Assembly (NCBI GenBank): GCA_021825925.1
Contig: JAKAFP010000004.1
Location: 186,001-250,000 of the forward strand
Length of the DNA: 64,000 bases
Source: Chloroflexota bacterium
Lineage (GTDB): Bacteria > Chloroflexota > Anaerolineae > Anaerolineales > Anaerolineaceae
Reading direction: 5' to 3'
Under the pieces are notes generated by a model that saw only the letters and a list, made by a program, of their open reading frames with translations, was not told the origin of the DNA and ran no database searches. Shown here one piece after another: positions 18,696-29,527 of this stretch. The translations under genes were made by a program, and so were the position numbers. The first letter of the stretch is position 1. Each line of letters starts with the position of its first letter.

Positions 18696-21296
18696 ATGAA
18701 AAAATCAGCAAACATAAAAACACCGTCTAAAGGCAAAGTCAATAAGAATCGCCATTTGGGACTATATATTTTTTGTTCACTTTTGGTGATTGCCGTTGTT
18801 GTCTACATCATCCAGTTTGTGCCGTTCGGTAAATACGACTTCTCTGCAGCCCCGACCACTTCCGTTACTGCAGAGGGTACATTCGATTATGCAATTCCGC
18901 TTGACCCTGCCAGCCCATGGGCCAAGTTCCGCGCGAACGAGCTGCAGAACGGCCGCACGCCAATTCAACCCGCTGCCAACGGCCTTTCTCCATGGTCGTA
19001 TCGTACAGGCAAGGGGATATTTTCATCCCCGGTCGTGGATGGCGACGGCAACGTGTATGTCGGCTCAGCCGACACCAATTTCTATTGCTTCAACCCTAAC
19101 GGTAAAGTTAAATGGTCGGTTAAAACTGGAGAAATAATTGATTCTTCAGCACTGCTTGATGACCAGGGTTTTGTCTATTTCGGATCCGGTGATGCCAATG
19201 TTTACAAGGTCAACCGTGAGACAGGCGAAGTGATCTGGAAGACTCCTGCCCATACGGTTGAAGAAGTTGAAAAAGAGTTCGGAATCAAAACCTACAACGT
19301 CAACTGGTTTGAGGGCAATATTGGCATGCTTCAAGACGGCACCCTGATTGCACCAGATGACAACTACCTCGTTTACTCTCTTGACCGTGATTCAGGAAAG
19401 AAAGGAACGATCTTCACATCAAATGAAATGGTCTGGTCTTTACCTTCGGTGAATATCGAGACGAACAGGCTCTTTTTTGCCTCATGCAATCAAATTCTCC
19501 AAAACGTATTTGGTTATGATCTTTCAGGCGAGCGACAGTGGCTGAGCGGCAGCTTCGGTACTGTTGCAGCCACCACCATGCTCACCAACACCTCTGAAAA
19601 AGGAGCCGTGCTTGTGGGTGGCTTCGATGGCTATCTACGTGCTTTTGCACAAGACTCGGGTAAATTATTATGGAAATTTGGCACCAAAGACCACATCTAT
19701 GCCAGCCCGGCCCAACTATCTGATGGTACGATCATCCAGCCAAGCACGGATGGCACCCTGTACGCCATCAATCCTGAAACGGGTAAATCCATTTGGGAGT
19801 TCGATACACTCGAACCCATCCGCTCCTCCCCGGCCGTGGATGGAAACGACAACATTTACTTCGGCAACGGTGAAGGCAAACTCTACAGCATCAATCCTGA
19901 TGGAACCCTGCGCTGGAGCTATCAACTCATCACAGATGTACGAAATGACCTCAACAGCTCTCCCGCCCTGGGATTTGATGGCATATACATTGCCGGTGAA
20001 AGCGGAGAAGTGTTCTTTGTTCCATACGATTATCCCCTCACAGACACGGGCAAAGCAGATGCGCGCAGTTATTCCGCCGGCGAGAATATGCCTGCTGATG
20101 GAGCAAACCTGATCTACACCAGCTCCTTTGGCGCTTTTCAACTCATCCCTGACAGCGCAATTGACGGCAATGCCCCGATCACACTTTCACTTCTGGTGCG
20201 TCAAAACGGAGACAATCTTCTTGCTGCACTTGATCGAAACAGCGTAAAGGTGGTCATTCCAGGAAATACAGACTTCCGTGTGGAAGTGGGTGCAACCAAT
20301 AAATTCATCAACATTGTCCCCTCTGATACCTGGACACCAGATGCGAACGGAAACATATCGGTTACCGTGTCTGGCATCTATAAAACCAACCTGCAACGTT
20401 TTGGCCTGAAATTCTTTGGCGGTAAAAAAGCCGGAACATTGGAACAAACATTCACTTTCAAGATCAACAAGCCTTCAGGGGTCATGGACCCCTTTGTTAC
20501 AGCAATTGAAGATCACCAGCAGAGCATACTTGAGTTCTCACGTTTGTCGGTGCCAACTCCCTCGATGCTGCCTTCTTACAACCAGATCGGGTTTGACTCG
20601 CTGCATTATGTAGGCGGTGCGGTGATGAAGAACAGTGCAGGTCAGACCGTCGTATGGGTGATCGAAGGCCGCCTGGATGATAACGGTAAAACCAGTATTG
20701 ATCCAAATGCCATCACCCGCTACCCACTCTTGCTTGATTATGACAACGGATTGGTCACCCTGTCTAATTACGAAGGATTCAAGATCAAATTCATTGGTTC
20801 ATGGGATATGCCTTTCGCGACTTATCGCATCAGCAGCGCCATTACTGATGCCGGAAATTTCGAAGACAACGCCACTGTCGTGGCCGTCGCCAACTGCGAC
20901 CAAATAAAATTTTACGGCATCGGCCTTAAATTGGTCGGCATGAGCGAATTCAAAACAGGGCAGATGTTTGTTCGCGGCGGAACGAACCTCACACAATGGG
21001 AAAACGCTACCCAACCCACGGGAACAGGTACTGTTTCAATTACAAGCGATGAAAACAAGGTGATTGCCACCTTTGACGGGTCATCCCTCAAAGCAGATGA
21101 ACATGTCTACAGCCTCATGCTTGCAGACGAGAATGGCAATCCGTTGCCATTTTATTACACCAATAACACCAAGATCGAAGCCAACGCAGATGGAACCATA
21201 AAAACCATCACGTATACCTTTGATAAAGGTGAAGATCCATCGGCAGTAAAGACAACCTACGTGCTCGTGGATACCTATCCCGTGTATGTGAAATGA
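18696..21296 (+). CDS. Membrane-anchored PQQ-type beta-propeller protein
   Basis: The protein has 866 residues. A Lys-rich N terminus and one helix (about 21-41) act as an uncleaved anchor, with the remainder outside. Residues about 75-435 hold repeated PQQ/quinoprotein-like blades, for example YAINPETGKSIWEF and YSINPDGTLRWSY, with the A-x-D/N-x-x-T/G-x-x-x-W pattern. These repeats form a propeller but I see no heme motif or other sign of a redox enzyme, so a structural or binding role (BamB-like or ligand-sensing) is as likely as a dehydrogenase. Residues 450-866 are beta-rich without a recognised domain. It is co-transcribed with the upstream tetR gene and ends at a strong terminator. Confidence 0.75.
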   Translation: MKKSANIKTPSKGKVNKNRHLGLYIFCSLLVIAVVVYIIQFVPFGKYDFSAAPTTSVTAEGTFDYAIPLDPASPWAKFRANELQNGRTPIQPAANGLSPWSYRTGKGIFSSPVVDGDGNVYVGSADTNFYCFNPNGKVKWSVKTGEIIDSSALLDDQGFVYFGSGDANVYKVNRETGEVIWKTPAHTVEEVEKEFGIKTYNVNWFEGNIGMLQDGTLIAPDDNYLVYSLDRDSGKKGTIFTSNEMVWSLPSVNIETNRLFFASCNQILQNVFGYDLSGERQWLSGSFGTVAATTMLTNTSEKGAVLVGGFDGYLRAFAQDSGKLLWKFGTKDHIYASPAQLSDGTIIQPSTDGTLYAINPETGKSIWEFDTLEPIRSSPAVDGNDNIYFGNGEGKLYSINPDGTLRWSYQLITDVRNDLNSSPALGFDGIYIAGESGEVFFVPYDYPLTDTGKADARSYSAGENMPADGANLIYTSSFGAFQLIPDSAIDGNAPITLSLLVRQNGDNLLAALDRNSVKVVIPGNTDFRVEVGATNKFINIVPSDTWTPDANGNISVTVSGIYKTNLQRFGLKFFGGKKAGTLEQTFTFKINKPSGVMDPFVTAIEDHQQSILEFSRLSVPTPSMLPSYNQIGFDSLHYVGGAVMKNSAGQTVVWVIEGRLDDNGKTSIDPNAITRYPLLLDYDNGLVTLSNYEGFKIKFIGSWDMPFATYRISSAITDAGNFEDNATVVAVANCDQIKFYGIGLKLVGMSEFKTGQMFVRGGTNLTQWENATQPTGTGTVSITSDENKVIATFDGSSLKADEHVYSLMLADENGNPLPFYYTNNTKIEANADGTIKTITYTFDKGEDPSAVKTTYVLVDTYPVYVK

Positions 21297-21320
21297 TATA
21301 AATGAAAAATCACTTACACA

Positions 21321-21348
21321 AAAGCCAGCCCAAAAAGGCTGGCTTTTT
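21321..21348 (+). terminator. Rho-independent terminator
   Basis: AAAGCCAGCC (21321-21330) and GGCTGGCTTT (21337-21346) form a 10-bp stem with a T tail after the PQQ-propeller gene. Confidence 0.9.
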
Positions 21349-21388
21349 CTATTAACACTTCCACTAGCTTTTCTGCAAAGTTTTAGCT

Positions 21389-22264
21389 TTATAACCGATA
21401 AGACACAAAGGCTATGGTGCGGTTATCCGGGGACCAGGAGTTCACATTCATGGTACCCTGCCCGCCAAACAACTTCACGATCAACCTGGATTCTCCACCT
21501 TCCGCAGGGATCAGCCGTAATTCAACATTCTTGTTCGCCGGGTGATCGCCTGGTTCGACATCCCCTTTGGCATAGGCAATATAAGAAACCCATTTACCGT
21601 CAGGCGAGACATGCGGGAACCAGCAATTGGCTTGTTCTTTTACCATGTGCTCAGGGTTGGCACCATCTGTGCCCATGCGCCAGACCTGCATCAGACCGGT
21701 GCGGGTCGAATTGAACCAGATATATTCTCCTGAGGGTGAATACTCTGGGCCGTCATCCAACCCTGGCAGATTGGTGAGCTGACGTTCCTCACCGCCATTC
21801 ACAGAAATCGTGTAAATATCATACTGTCCACCGCGTTCGGCACAATATGCCAGTGCCTGTCCATCAGGTGACCAGCCGTGTAAGTAGCTGGGGCCTTTCT
21901 CAGTCACAAGCCTGGGGGTGCCCCCTTCCAGCGGAAGAATATAGATCCTGGAGGCCGCGTCTTTATGAGTGTGATGACTGACTGCAATTTGAGAGTTATC
22001 AGGTGAAAGGACATGGTCGTTGTTGCAGTCAATGGCAAAACCGCTCTCGATTTTATTGATGGCACCACTTGCAAGTTCGTACTTATAAATACACCCCTTG
22101 CTGTTGAAGATCAGGGATTTACCATCCTTCGTCCAGTTGGGCGCTTCAATGACGTAGTCGAATTCTTTTAGTCTCTTTCGTTCGCCAGTAAAAACATCCA
22201 CTGTTTCAAGGATGCTGAAGGAATCACGTTGATTATTCCATTTTCGAAGAGTCTCAATATCCAT
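21389..22264 (-). CDS. TolB-like (PD40/WD40-like) beta-propeller protein
   Basis: The protein has 291 residues. GGAGG (22271-22275) lies 6 nt before the ATG at 22264, which I take as the start in preference to the TTG at 22270. Repeated PD40 blades are visible: SPDNSQIAVSHHT, SPDGQALAYCAE, SPSGEYIWFNSTR, SPDGKWVSYIAY, SPDNRTIAFVSY. There is no signal peptide, so unlike TolB it seems cytoplasmic. It is last in a leftward series merR-VOC-TolB-like with gaps of 6 and 18 nt, which points to one transcription unit. The function is unknown; such proteins may bind protein or sugar ligands. Confidence 0.75.
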   Translation of the reverse strand: MDIETLRKWNNQRDSFSILETVDVFTGERKRLKEFDYVIEAPNWTKDGKSLIFNSKGCIYKYELASGAINKIESGFAIDCNNDHVLSPDNSQIAVSHHTHKDAASRIYILPLEGGTPRLVTEKGPSYLHGWSPDGQALAYCAERGGQYDIYTISVNGGEERQLTNLPGLDDGPEYSPSGEYIWFNSTRTGLMQVWRMGTDGANPEHMVKEQANCWFPHVSPDGKWVSYIAYAKGDVEPGDHPANKNVELRLIPAEGGESRLIVKLFGGQGTMNVNSWSPDNRTIAFVSYRL

Positions 22265-22282
22265 ATCCAACCTCCATTTGCT

Positions 22283-22783
22283 TTATCGAAGTTCATCCAT
22301 AGGATTGGCGGTGCCGGCTTCAAGGTCCTTGAATAAATCGCCATAATCCGCCGTGGTGTTGACGCTGAGTTCAAGCCCAAGCTGTTCCTTGCTTTCCACA
22401 TAGCTATATGAACCCTGGGGAAAGTAGCCGATATGATAGGGCATCCCCACACCGATCTCGGCAAGCGTTTGTTGGAATATGACTCGATCCTCGACAAGGA
22501 GGCAGAAATGAAAAACACCCTGTCCGTGTTTTTCAAGGAAAGCACGCCATGGACTGTCGGTCTTTCCCGGTTGGATCAATTCGAGTATGAATCCTTCCAA
22601 CGTATATTTTGCCACCTGGCAGTCTTTATATTCAGCGGGTTTACCATGCGTATAATGTAGAATTCCTTCTGGAAAGATGGTGACGATCTCGGCTTCTGGA
22701 ACCCCAAGCACCTTTGCCCAGTTGGAATTTACTTGATGCACATCATTTACAACGATGCAGATCTGGGTAATGACACCATTCAT
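22283..22783 (-). CDS. VOC (glyoxalase/bleomycin-resistance fold) family protein
   Basis: The protein has 166 residues. It begins ITQICIVVNDVHQVNSNWAKVLG, continues with a central LELIQPGKTDSPW and ends FHFCLLVEDR...YSYVESKEQLGLELS, the two beta-alpha-beta-beta-beta modules of a vicinal-oxygen-chelate protein. The layout resembles methylmalonyl-CoA epimerase-like or glyoxalase-like members with metal ligands in the His/Glu positions, but the substrate is not identifiable. It is 6 nt downstream of merR and likely co-regulated with it. Together with the neighbouring alcohol dehydrogenase, a role in detoxifying a reactive aldehyde or dicarbonyl is plausible (inference). Confidence 0.75.
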   Translation of the reverse strand: MNGVITQICIVVNDVHQVNSNWAKVLGVPEAEIVTIFPEGILHYTHGKPAEYKDCQVAKYTLEGFILELIQPGKTDSPWRAFLEKHGQGVFHFCLLVEDRVIFQQTLAEIGVGMPYHIGYFPQGSYSYVESKEQLGLELSVNTTADYGDLFKDLEAGTANPMDELR

Positions 22784-22789
22784 TTTTTC

Positions 22790-23218
22790 TCAGCTCTCTG
22801 AATTCATTTTTTCGAATTCTGCTTCACATTGCCCTTTTCGATGCACCGCTTCTGTCCCTGCTGCGACGGCCGTCTGGTAATACCAGATCTTGTACTCGAT
22901 TTTCTTTAAATAAGTTTGCAATTCCTCAATTTGTTTTTCCACTGATGCTTTCTGATGGGTGAAAACTTCGAGACGCTTTTCAAGCGTGGCATCGCCTTCG
23001 AGACAATAATCAATGAACACTTTAATCTGCTTGATGGACATACCCGTGTTCTTAAGACAATTAACCACCGCCAACCACTCAAAATCAGATTCCTTGAAAC
23101 TTCTGATGCCCGATGGCGTGCGATCCACAAAAGGCAGCAATCCTTCTTTATCATAGTATCTCAGCGTATAAGCAGTTACTCCAATCCTTTTCGCAGTTTG
23201 GCTGATGGAATAATTCAT
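22790..23218 (-). CDS. MerR family regulator (AdhR/NmlR-like)
   Basis: The protein has 142 residues. The start is at 23218 (MNYSISQTAKRIGVTAYTLR); the open frame runs on upstream into the divergent dehydrogenase gene, which is a shadow. The winged-HTH is ISQTAKRIGVTAYTLRYYDKEGLL, with the conserved RYYDKEGLL and a coiled-coil dimer helix at about 80-120. The ligand-binding tail is short and has a single Cys near its end (GQCEAEFEKMNSES); there is no mercury-type Cys pair. Members with this layout respond to aldehydes or other electrophiles. It is divergent from an iron alcohol dehydrogenase whose promoter has the MerR 19-bp spacer. Confidence 0.85.
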   Translation of the reverse strand: MNYSISQTAKRIGVTAYTLRYYDKEGLLPFVDRTPSGIRSFKESDFEWLAVVNCLKNTGMSIKQIKVFIDYCLEGDATLEKRLEVFTHQKASVEKQIEELQTYLKKIEYKIWYYQTAVAAGTEAVHRKGQCEAEFEKMNSES

Positions 23219-23265
23219 TTTGGCCTCAATTCTTAATACTGTTTTCGAACATGATAACACAACTA

Positions 23266-23296
23266 TTGACTTAGAGTTAACTGTAAGGTTTAAGAT
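23266..23296 (+). promoter_or_regulatory. MerR-type promoter with operator dyad in a 19-bp spacer
   Basis: TTGACT (23266-23271), 19-bp spacer, TAAGAT (23291-23296). The near-perfect dyad CTTAGAGTTAACTGTAAG (23270-23287, 16 of 18 bases symmetric) fills the spacer. This is the geometry that MerR activators untwist, and it points toward the alcohol dehydrogenase gene. Confidence 0.85.
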
Positions 23297-23347
23297 AAGT
23301 ACACAATTGATCGAAAAAGAAAAAAATATAATTTTGCGGAGAAACCA

Positions 23348-24508
23348 ATGAAAAACTTTACCTATCACAACCCCACCAGGATCGTCTTTGGCAAAGGCAC
23401 AACTGATAAATTGGAAAAGGAAATCAAAGATAAAGGGAACAATATCCTGCTGGTCTACGGTGGTGGAAGTATTAAGAAGAATGGGCTTTACGATCGGGTT
23501 ATCAAGCAGCTGGTCGGAAAGAATGTATTTGAACTTTCCGGGGTCGAACCCAATCCACGCCTGACCACCGCCCATCAAGGCATTAATATCGTCAAAGAAC
23601 AGAAGATTGATTTCATACTTGCAGTCGGTGGAGGTAGTGTCATTGACTGCGCCAAGGCTATTTCGATCGGCGCCAAATATGATGGTGATGTGTGGGATTT
23701 TTATACTGCTAAAGCCTATCCTACCTCTGCAGTCCCGCTTGGCGCGATACTGACCCTGGCAGCCACCGGTACTGAAATGAACGGCAATTCTGTCATCACT
23801 AATTTGGAAACAAAACAAAAAAATGGACTGGCTGGCGTTTTCGTCATGCATCCCGCGTTCTCGATCCTGGACCCGGTGAACACCTATACAGTACCCCCCA
23901 ACCAGATTGCCAACGGTTGCGCGGACACTTTGTCTCACCTATACGAATGTTACTTTTCTTATCCCGACAACACCCCCATTCAGGATGGGCTGGCCGAAAC
24001 GATCATGAAAACTGTTTTCGACCAGGCTTTTGTTGCTCTCAAGAATCCAGAAGACTACGATGCCAGGGCCAACCTGATGTGGTGCGGAACCCTCGCCCTA
24101 AACGACATCATCCCCCTCGGCAAAGAAGGCGACTGGGGCTGCCATGCCATCGAGCATGTTCTCAGCGCGCATTATGACATTGCCCACGGCGCAGGTCTGG
24201 CCATTGTCACTCCCCCATACATGAAATATCTTTGCCAATTCAACCCAAAGAAATATAAACAGTATGCAGTCAACGTACTTGGCATTGATCCAACCGGTAA
24301 AACCGATTACGAAGCAGGGCTCGAAGGCATCCAAAAAACCAAGGAGCTTCTCAAGAAAATGGGAGCTCCAGTCTCCCTCGCTGAAGTGGGGATCGGGCCA
24401 GAAAAACTGGAATTAATGGTCAGCGAGATCGTTACTAATGGCAACCTGGGCAATTATGCCAAGATCGGCAGTAAAGAATTGTTGGGAATTCTAAAGGAAG
24501 CGTTGTAG
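23348..24508 (+). CDS. Iron-containing alcohol dehydrogenase (YqhD/butanol dehydrogenase-like)
   Basis: The protein has 386 residues, the normal length for group III alcohol dehydrogenases. GGGSVIDCAK near residue 97 is the NAD(P)-binding loop. The metal ligands are in place: D193, H197, H266 and H280, the same spacing as in E. coli YqhD (D194, H198, H267, H281). It should reduce aldehydes to alcohols with NAD(P)H in the cytoplasm. GGAG lies 6 nt before the ATG. A MerR-type promoter precedes it, so expression is probably induced by an aldehyde or electrophile. It could serve fermentation or detoxification. Confidence 0.9.
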   Translation: MKNFTYHNPTRIVFGKGTTDKLEKEIKDKGNNILLVYGGGSIKKNGLYDRVIKQLVGKNVFELSGVEPNPRLTTAHQGINIVKEQKIDFILAVGGGSVIDCAKAISIGAKYDGDVWDFYTAKAYPTSAVPLGAILTLAATGTEMNGNSVITNLETKQKNGLAGVFVMHPAFSILDPVNTYTVPPNQIANGCADTLSHLYECYFSYPDNTPIQDGLAETIMKTVFDQAFVALKNPEDYDARANLMWCGTLALNDIIPLGKEGDWGCHAIEHVLSAHYDIAHGAGLAIVTPPYMKYLCQFNPKKYKQYAVNVLGIDPTGKTDYEAGLEGIQKTKELLKKMGAPVSLAEVGIGPEKLELMVSEIVTNGNLGNYAKIGSKELLGILKEAL

Positions 24509-24542
24509 ACCAACCTGTTGTTTTATGCCAGGTAAAACAAAT

Positions 24543-24574
24543 AAAAAAAGAGCCCCATGGACCAGATGGGGCTC
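24543..24574 (-). terminator. Terminator of the arabinoside operon
   Basis: GAGCCCCAT (24550-24558) pairs with ATGGGGCTC (24566-24574). Read leftward it is followed by seven U. A second weaker hairpin (24581-24609) lies just before it. It ends the GH51 transcript. Confidence 0.8.
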
Positions 24575-24677
24575 TCAACTAGACTTTCTTCAAGGAGAAG
24601 GAAAAGTCTACGATGTAATCAGATAACACTCCCTAACTTACCAACATTGCTCACACAATCAAACACAATTACCAATC

Positions 24678-27094
<2,417 letters not shown>

Positions 27095-27095
27095 C

Positions 27096-27989
27096 TTAAT
27101 TGTTCTCCTTTCCAAAACCGCCTGTCAATTTCAATTGAACCAGGTTGGTGCTTAAGACCACTGCCAGCAAAATTAATCCGATGGCAGAAGCGAGGCCCAA
27201 CTGGCCTTGACTGATGCCGTTCTTGTAGAGCAACCCGACAATGGTCAAGCCAATGTTATGTGGAGAAGACTTCCCCGCCCAAAGCATTTGACTTTCGGCA
27301 AACATGGCCAGGCCACCGTAAATACTGATGGTCAATACATAAATGATGGTCGGTTTAAGCATGGGAATGGTGAGATACCTGAAACGCTGCCAGGTATTCG
27401 CTCCGTCAATTTCACACGCCTCATATAATTCCACAGGGATACTGTTTAGACCGGATAAAAAGTAGATAACGTTGATACCCGTCCAACGCCAACAAGCCAG
27501 TGTCACCATAACGGTCATGGCAGGCCACTGCAAGCTCAACCAACGAACCTTATCTCCCCCAAATAGATTGGTGATAACGCTGTTTACCAGAGAGGCGTCT
27601 GTTTCATTAAACATGAACCTAAAAGTAAGACCCGCCACGACCACGCTGCACAGAATTGGCATGAACAGAACTGCCCGATAAAGGCTGCTCGCTCGCATGG
27701 ATTTGCTGTTGAGCATCACGGCAAAGGTTAGCGGAAAAGGGATCAGCAGCAGCAAGGTCAAAGCCGTATAGATCAGGGTGTTGCGAATCGCGATGGGAAA
27801 ATCGGAATTGCTCAACAACACTCTATAATTTTCAAACCCCACAAATTGAATATCTTTGATATTGACACTTTGAAAACTCATTACAATCGTGCTGCCTATG
27901 GAATAAACAAAGAACACCAAAAAAATCAGCACGAAAGGCAGGACGAAAATATAGGGGGCGACCTTTTGAGAGTTCAGTTTTCGTTTCAT
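27096..27989 (-). CDS. Carbohydrate ABC transporter permease (MalF/AraP type)
   Basis: The protein has 297 residues from the ATG at 27989, which has a GAGAAG site 5 nt upstream. A longer form starting at 28052 is possible (318 residues), but that ATG has no ribosome site and lies 3 nt beyond a strong hairpin. Six helices and the EAA loop ELYEACEIDGANTWQRF identify a CUT1-type permease subunit. It is the partner of the downstream permease and receives sugar from the lipoprotein encoded just upstream. Confidence 0.88.
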   Translation of the reverse strand: MKRKLNSQKVAPYIFVLPFVLIFLVFFVYSIGSTIVMSFQSVNIKDIQFVGFENYRVLLSNSDFPIAIRNTLIYTALTLLLLIPFPLTFAVMLNSKSMRASSLYRAVLFMPILCSVVVAGLTFRFMFNETDASLVNSVITNLFGGDKVRWLSLQWPAMTVMVTLACWRWTGINVIYFLSGLNSIPVELYEACEIDGANTWQRFRYLTIPMLKPTIIYVLTISIYGGLAMFAESQMLWAGKSSPHNIGLTIVGLLYKNGISQGQLGLASAIGLILLAVVLSTNLVQLKLTGGFGKENN

Positions 27990-28055
27990 ATTCTTCTCGA
28001 GGGGGTAATCTTCACGGATTTGGCTGCCTGCAAAACTGTTTTGGTTTGACATTCA

Positions 28056-28098
28056 GGAATAAAGCCCTTGTGTTTCACAAAATCAAGGGCTTTATTCC
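28056..28098 (-). other. Intercistronic 15-bp stem-loop between binding protein and permease genes
   Basis: GGAATAAAGCCCTTG (28056-28070) pairs perfectly with 28084-28098. Read leftward there is no U tract after it, so it more likely stabilises the upstream mRNA or attenuates than fully terminates, which would give more binding protein than permease. Confidence 0.7.
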
Positions 28099-28114
28099 CT
28101 TTTGTTAATTATGC

Positions 28115-29488
28115 TTACTTGGATTGGGCCAGAAGTTCGGCTTGTGTTTCATCCAAGACTGTTTGGGGATCTTCTTTGTCTACAAAGATGCGATTCCAGG
28201 TGGTGGCGCTCAGGTAATCATTGATGATGCCTGAATTCTGCATGGTTTTCTGTGTGAACATCTTGTCAGAAACACTGGCCAAAACCTCGAACGGATTGGT
28301 GGCGAAGTATTTGAGGAACTTGTTGTTCGGATCGGTGGTGATTGAAGTGTCGTTGGCAACAAGTTTATTCACGGGATCAAAGCCCAAAACTTTCCAGAGT
28401 CCAGCGCTGCCTTCGGGGCTTAACTTCGCCCAGACCACAAATTGTGCAGCAAGGTCAGCATTGGGGCTGTTTTTATCAACAGTGGTTCCGGTTCCGCCAA
28501 GACCAACGGATTTGTAGGAATTTTCGTCAAACACAGGCAATGGAGCGATGGCGATCTTGCCAGCCAGATCAGGAGCTTCATCAGTGAAGCGGTTCATGTA
28601 CCAGAGGGGATATGCGACTGCTGCAATATCGCCATTCCAAACGGCGGCTTTACCTTCGGGTGTATCTGCATTGCCGGTCGGGATGAAGGCGAGCAGATCT
28701 TCATCAACCCATTTATTGATCAATTCTACAGATTTCAAAGCTTCAGGTCCGTTAAGGGTGGGCATGCCTTTTTCGTCAATCAGGGTGGCGCCCAATTCGG
28801 ACATCAAGATATTGAATTGATAAGCACCGTAGGTTTCGCAATAGAACATATATTTTCCGGTTGCTTCTTTATAGGCCTTCATTGCAGCTTCAAAATCATC
28901 CCAGGTTTTGATGGTTTTGTAATCAACGCCGGCCGCATCCAACAATTCAGTGTTGTAATACATCACGGTAGCGCCAACATGGCTGGGGGCCGCATACAAT
29001 TTGCCGTCTTTGCTGACCATATCCAGGATCGGGGTAACCAGATCTTTGGCATAGGGTTCAATGTAGGGGTTCAAATCAAGGAATTGGACTTCGCCGTTCA
29101 TGAACATCGGCCATTTGCCCATTTCAACATCGGCGATATCGGGTACGCCTTCGCCAGCCATCTGAGCTGCATAGAGCTTGTCATGGAGGGAAGCCCAATC
29201 ATAGAAAACGGGGACGATCTTGACAGGTTTGTCAGGATGCTGCTCGTTCCAAATGGCGGACATTTCGACAAAATAGTCAAGATGCTGCTGAATGAACGAC
29301 CACATTTCCAATTCAACAGGTTCAGCGGCAGCGACGGTGGTCGCAGCAGGTGCTTCAGTGGCGACAGCTTCAGTGGCTGGAGCTGCAGTGGCAGCTGCTT
29401 CAGTGGCAGCAGCTTGAGCACAACCCACCAACAGGGTTGATAACATGACCAGGACGGTTAATATTGAAAGCAAACTTCCTTTTTTCAT
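28115..29488 (-). CDS. Extracellular sugar-binding lipoprotein (ABC family 1)
   Basis: The protein has 457 residues. The signal peptide ends in the lipobox LVGC (Cys about 23), so it is lipid-anchored. An Ala/Thr/Glu-rich linker of about 30 residues with repeated ATEA units follows, of the kind common in Anaerolineae binding proteins. The mature domain (VELEMWSFIQQHLDYF onward) is a family 1 solute-binding protein with the typical WDDFEAAMKAYKEATG and NGDIAAVAYPLWYMN segments. It captures oligosaccharide for the two permeases downstream; the operon suggests arabino-oligosaccharides. AAGGAG lies 10 nt upstream of the start. Confidence 0.9.
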   Translation of the reverse strand: MKKGSLLSILTVLVMLSTLLVGCAQAAATEAAATAAPATEAVATEAPAATTVAAAEPVELEMWSFIQQHLDYFVEMSAIWNEQHPDKPVKIVPVFYDWASLHDKLYAAQMAGEGVPDIADVEMGKWPMFMNGEVQFLDLNPYIEPYAKDLVTPILDMVSKDGKLYAAPSHVGATVMYYNTELLDAAGVDYKTIKTWDDFEAAMKAYKEATGKYMFYCETYGAYQFNILMSELGATLIDEKGMPTLNGPEALKSVELINKWVDEDLLAFIPTGNADTPEGKAAVWNGDIAAVAYPLWYMNRFTDEAPDLAGKIAIAPLPVFDENSYKSVGLGGTGTTVDKNSPNADLAAQFVVWAKLSPEGSAGLWKVLGFDPVNKLVANDTSITTDPNNKFLKYFATNPFEVLASVSDKMFTQKTMQNSGIINDYLSATTWNRIFVDKEDPQTVLDETQAELLAQSK

Positions 29489-29527
29489 CTCGTGCTTCTC
29501 CTTTTTAATATCTTGAAAATCAGCATA

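Noticed and set aside
23219-23938. Upstream extension of the merR reading frame, about 240 extra codons
   Set aside because: It runs antisense through the well-supported alcohol dehydrogenase; the MerR fold begins exactly at 23218 and the sequence before it is not protein-like.
28442-29440. A 332-codon rightward frame opposite the sugar-binding protein
   Set aside because: It is antisense to a lipoprotein with signal peptide and clear family match; its composition (Phe/Gly/His-rich) is that of a shadow frame.
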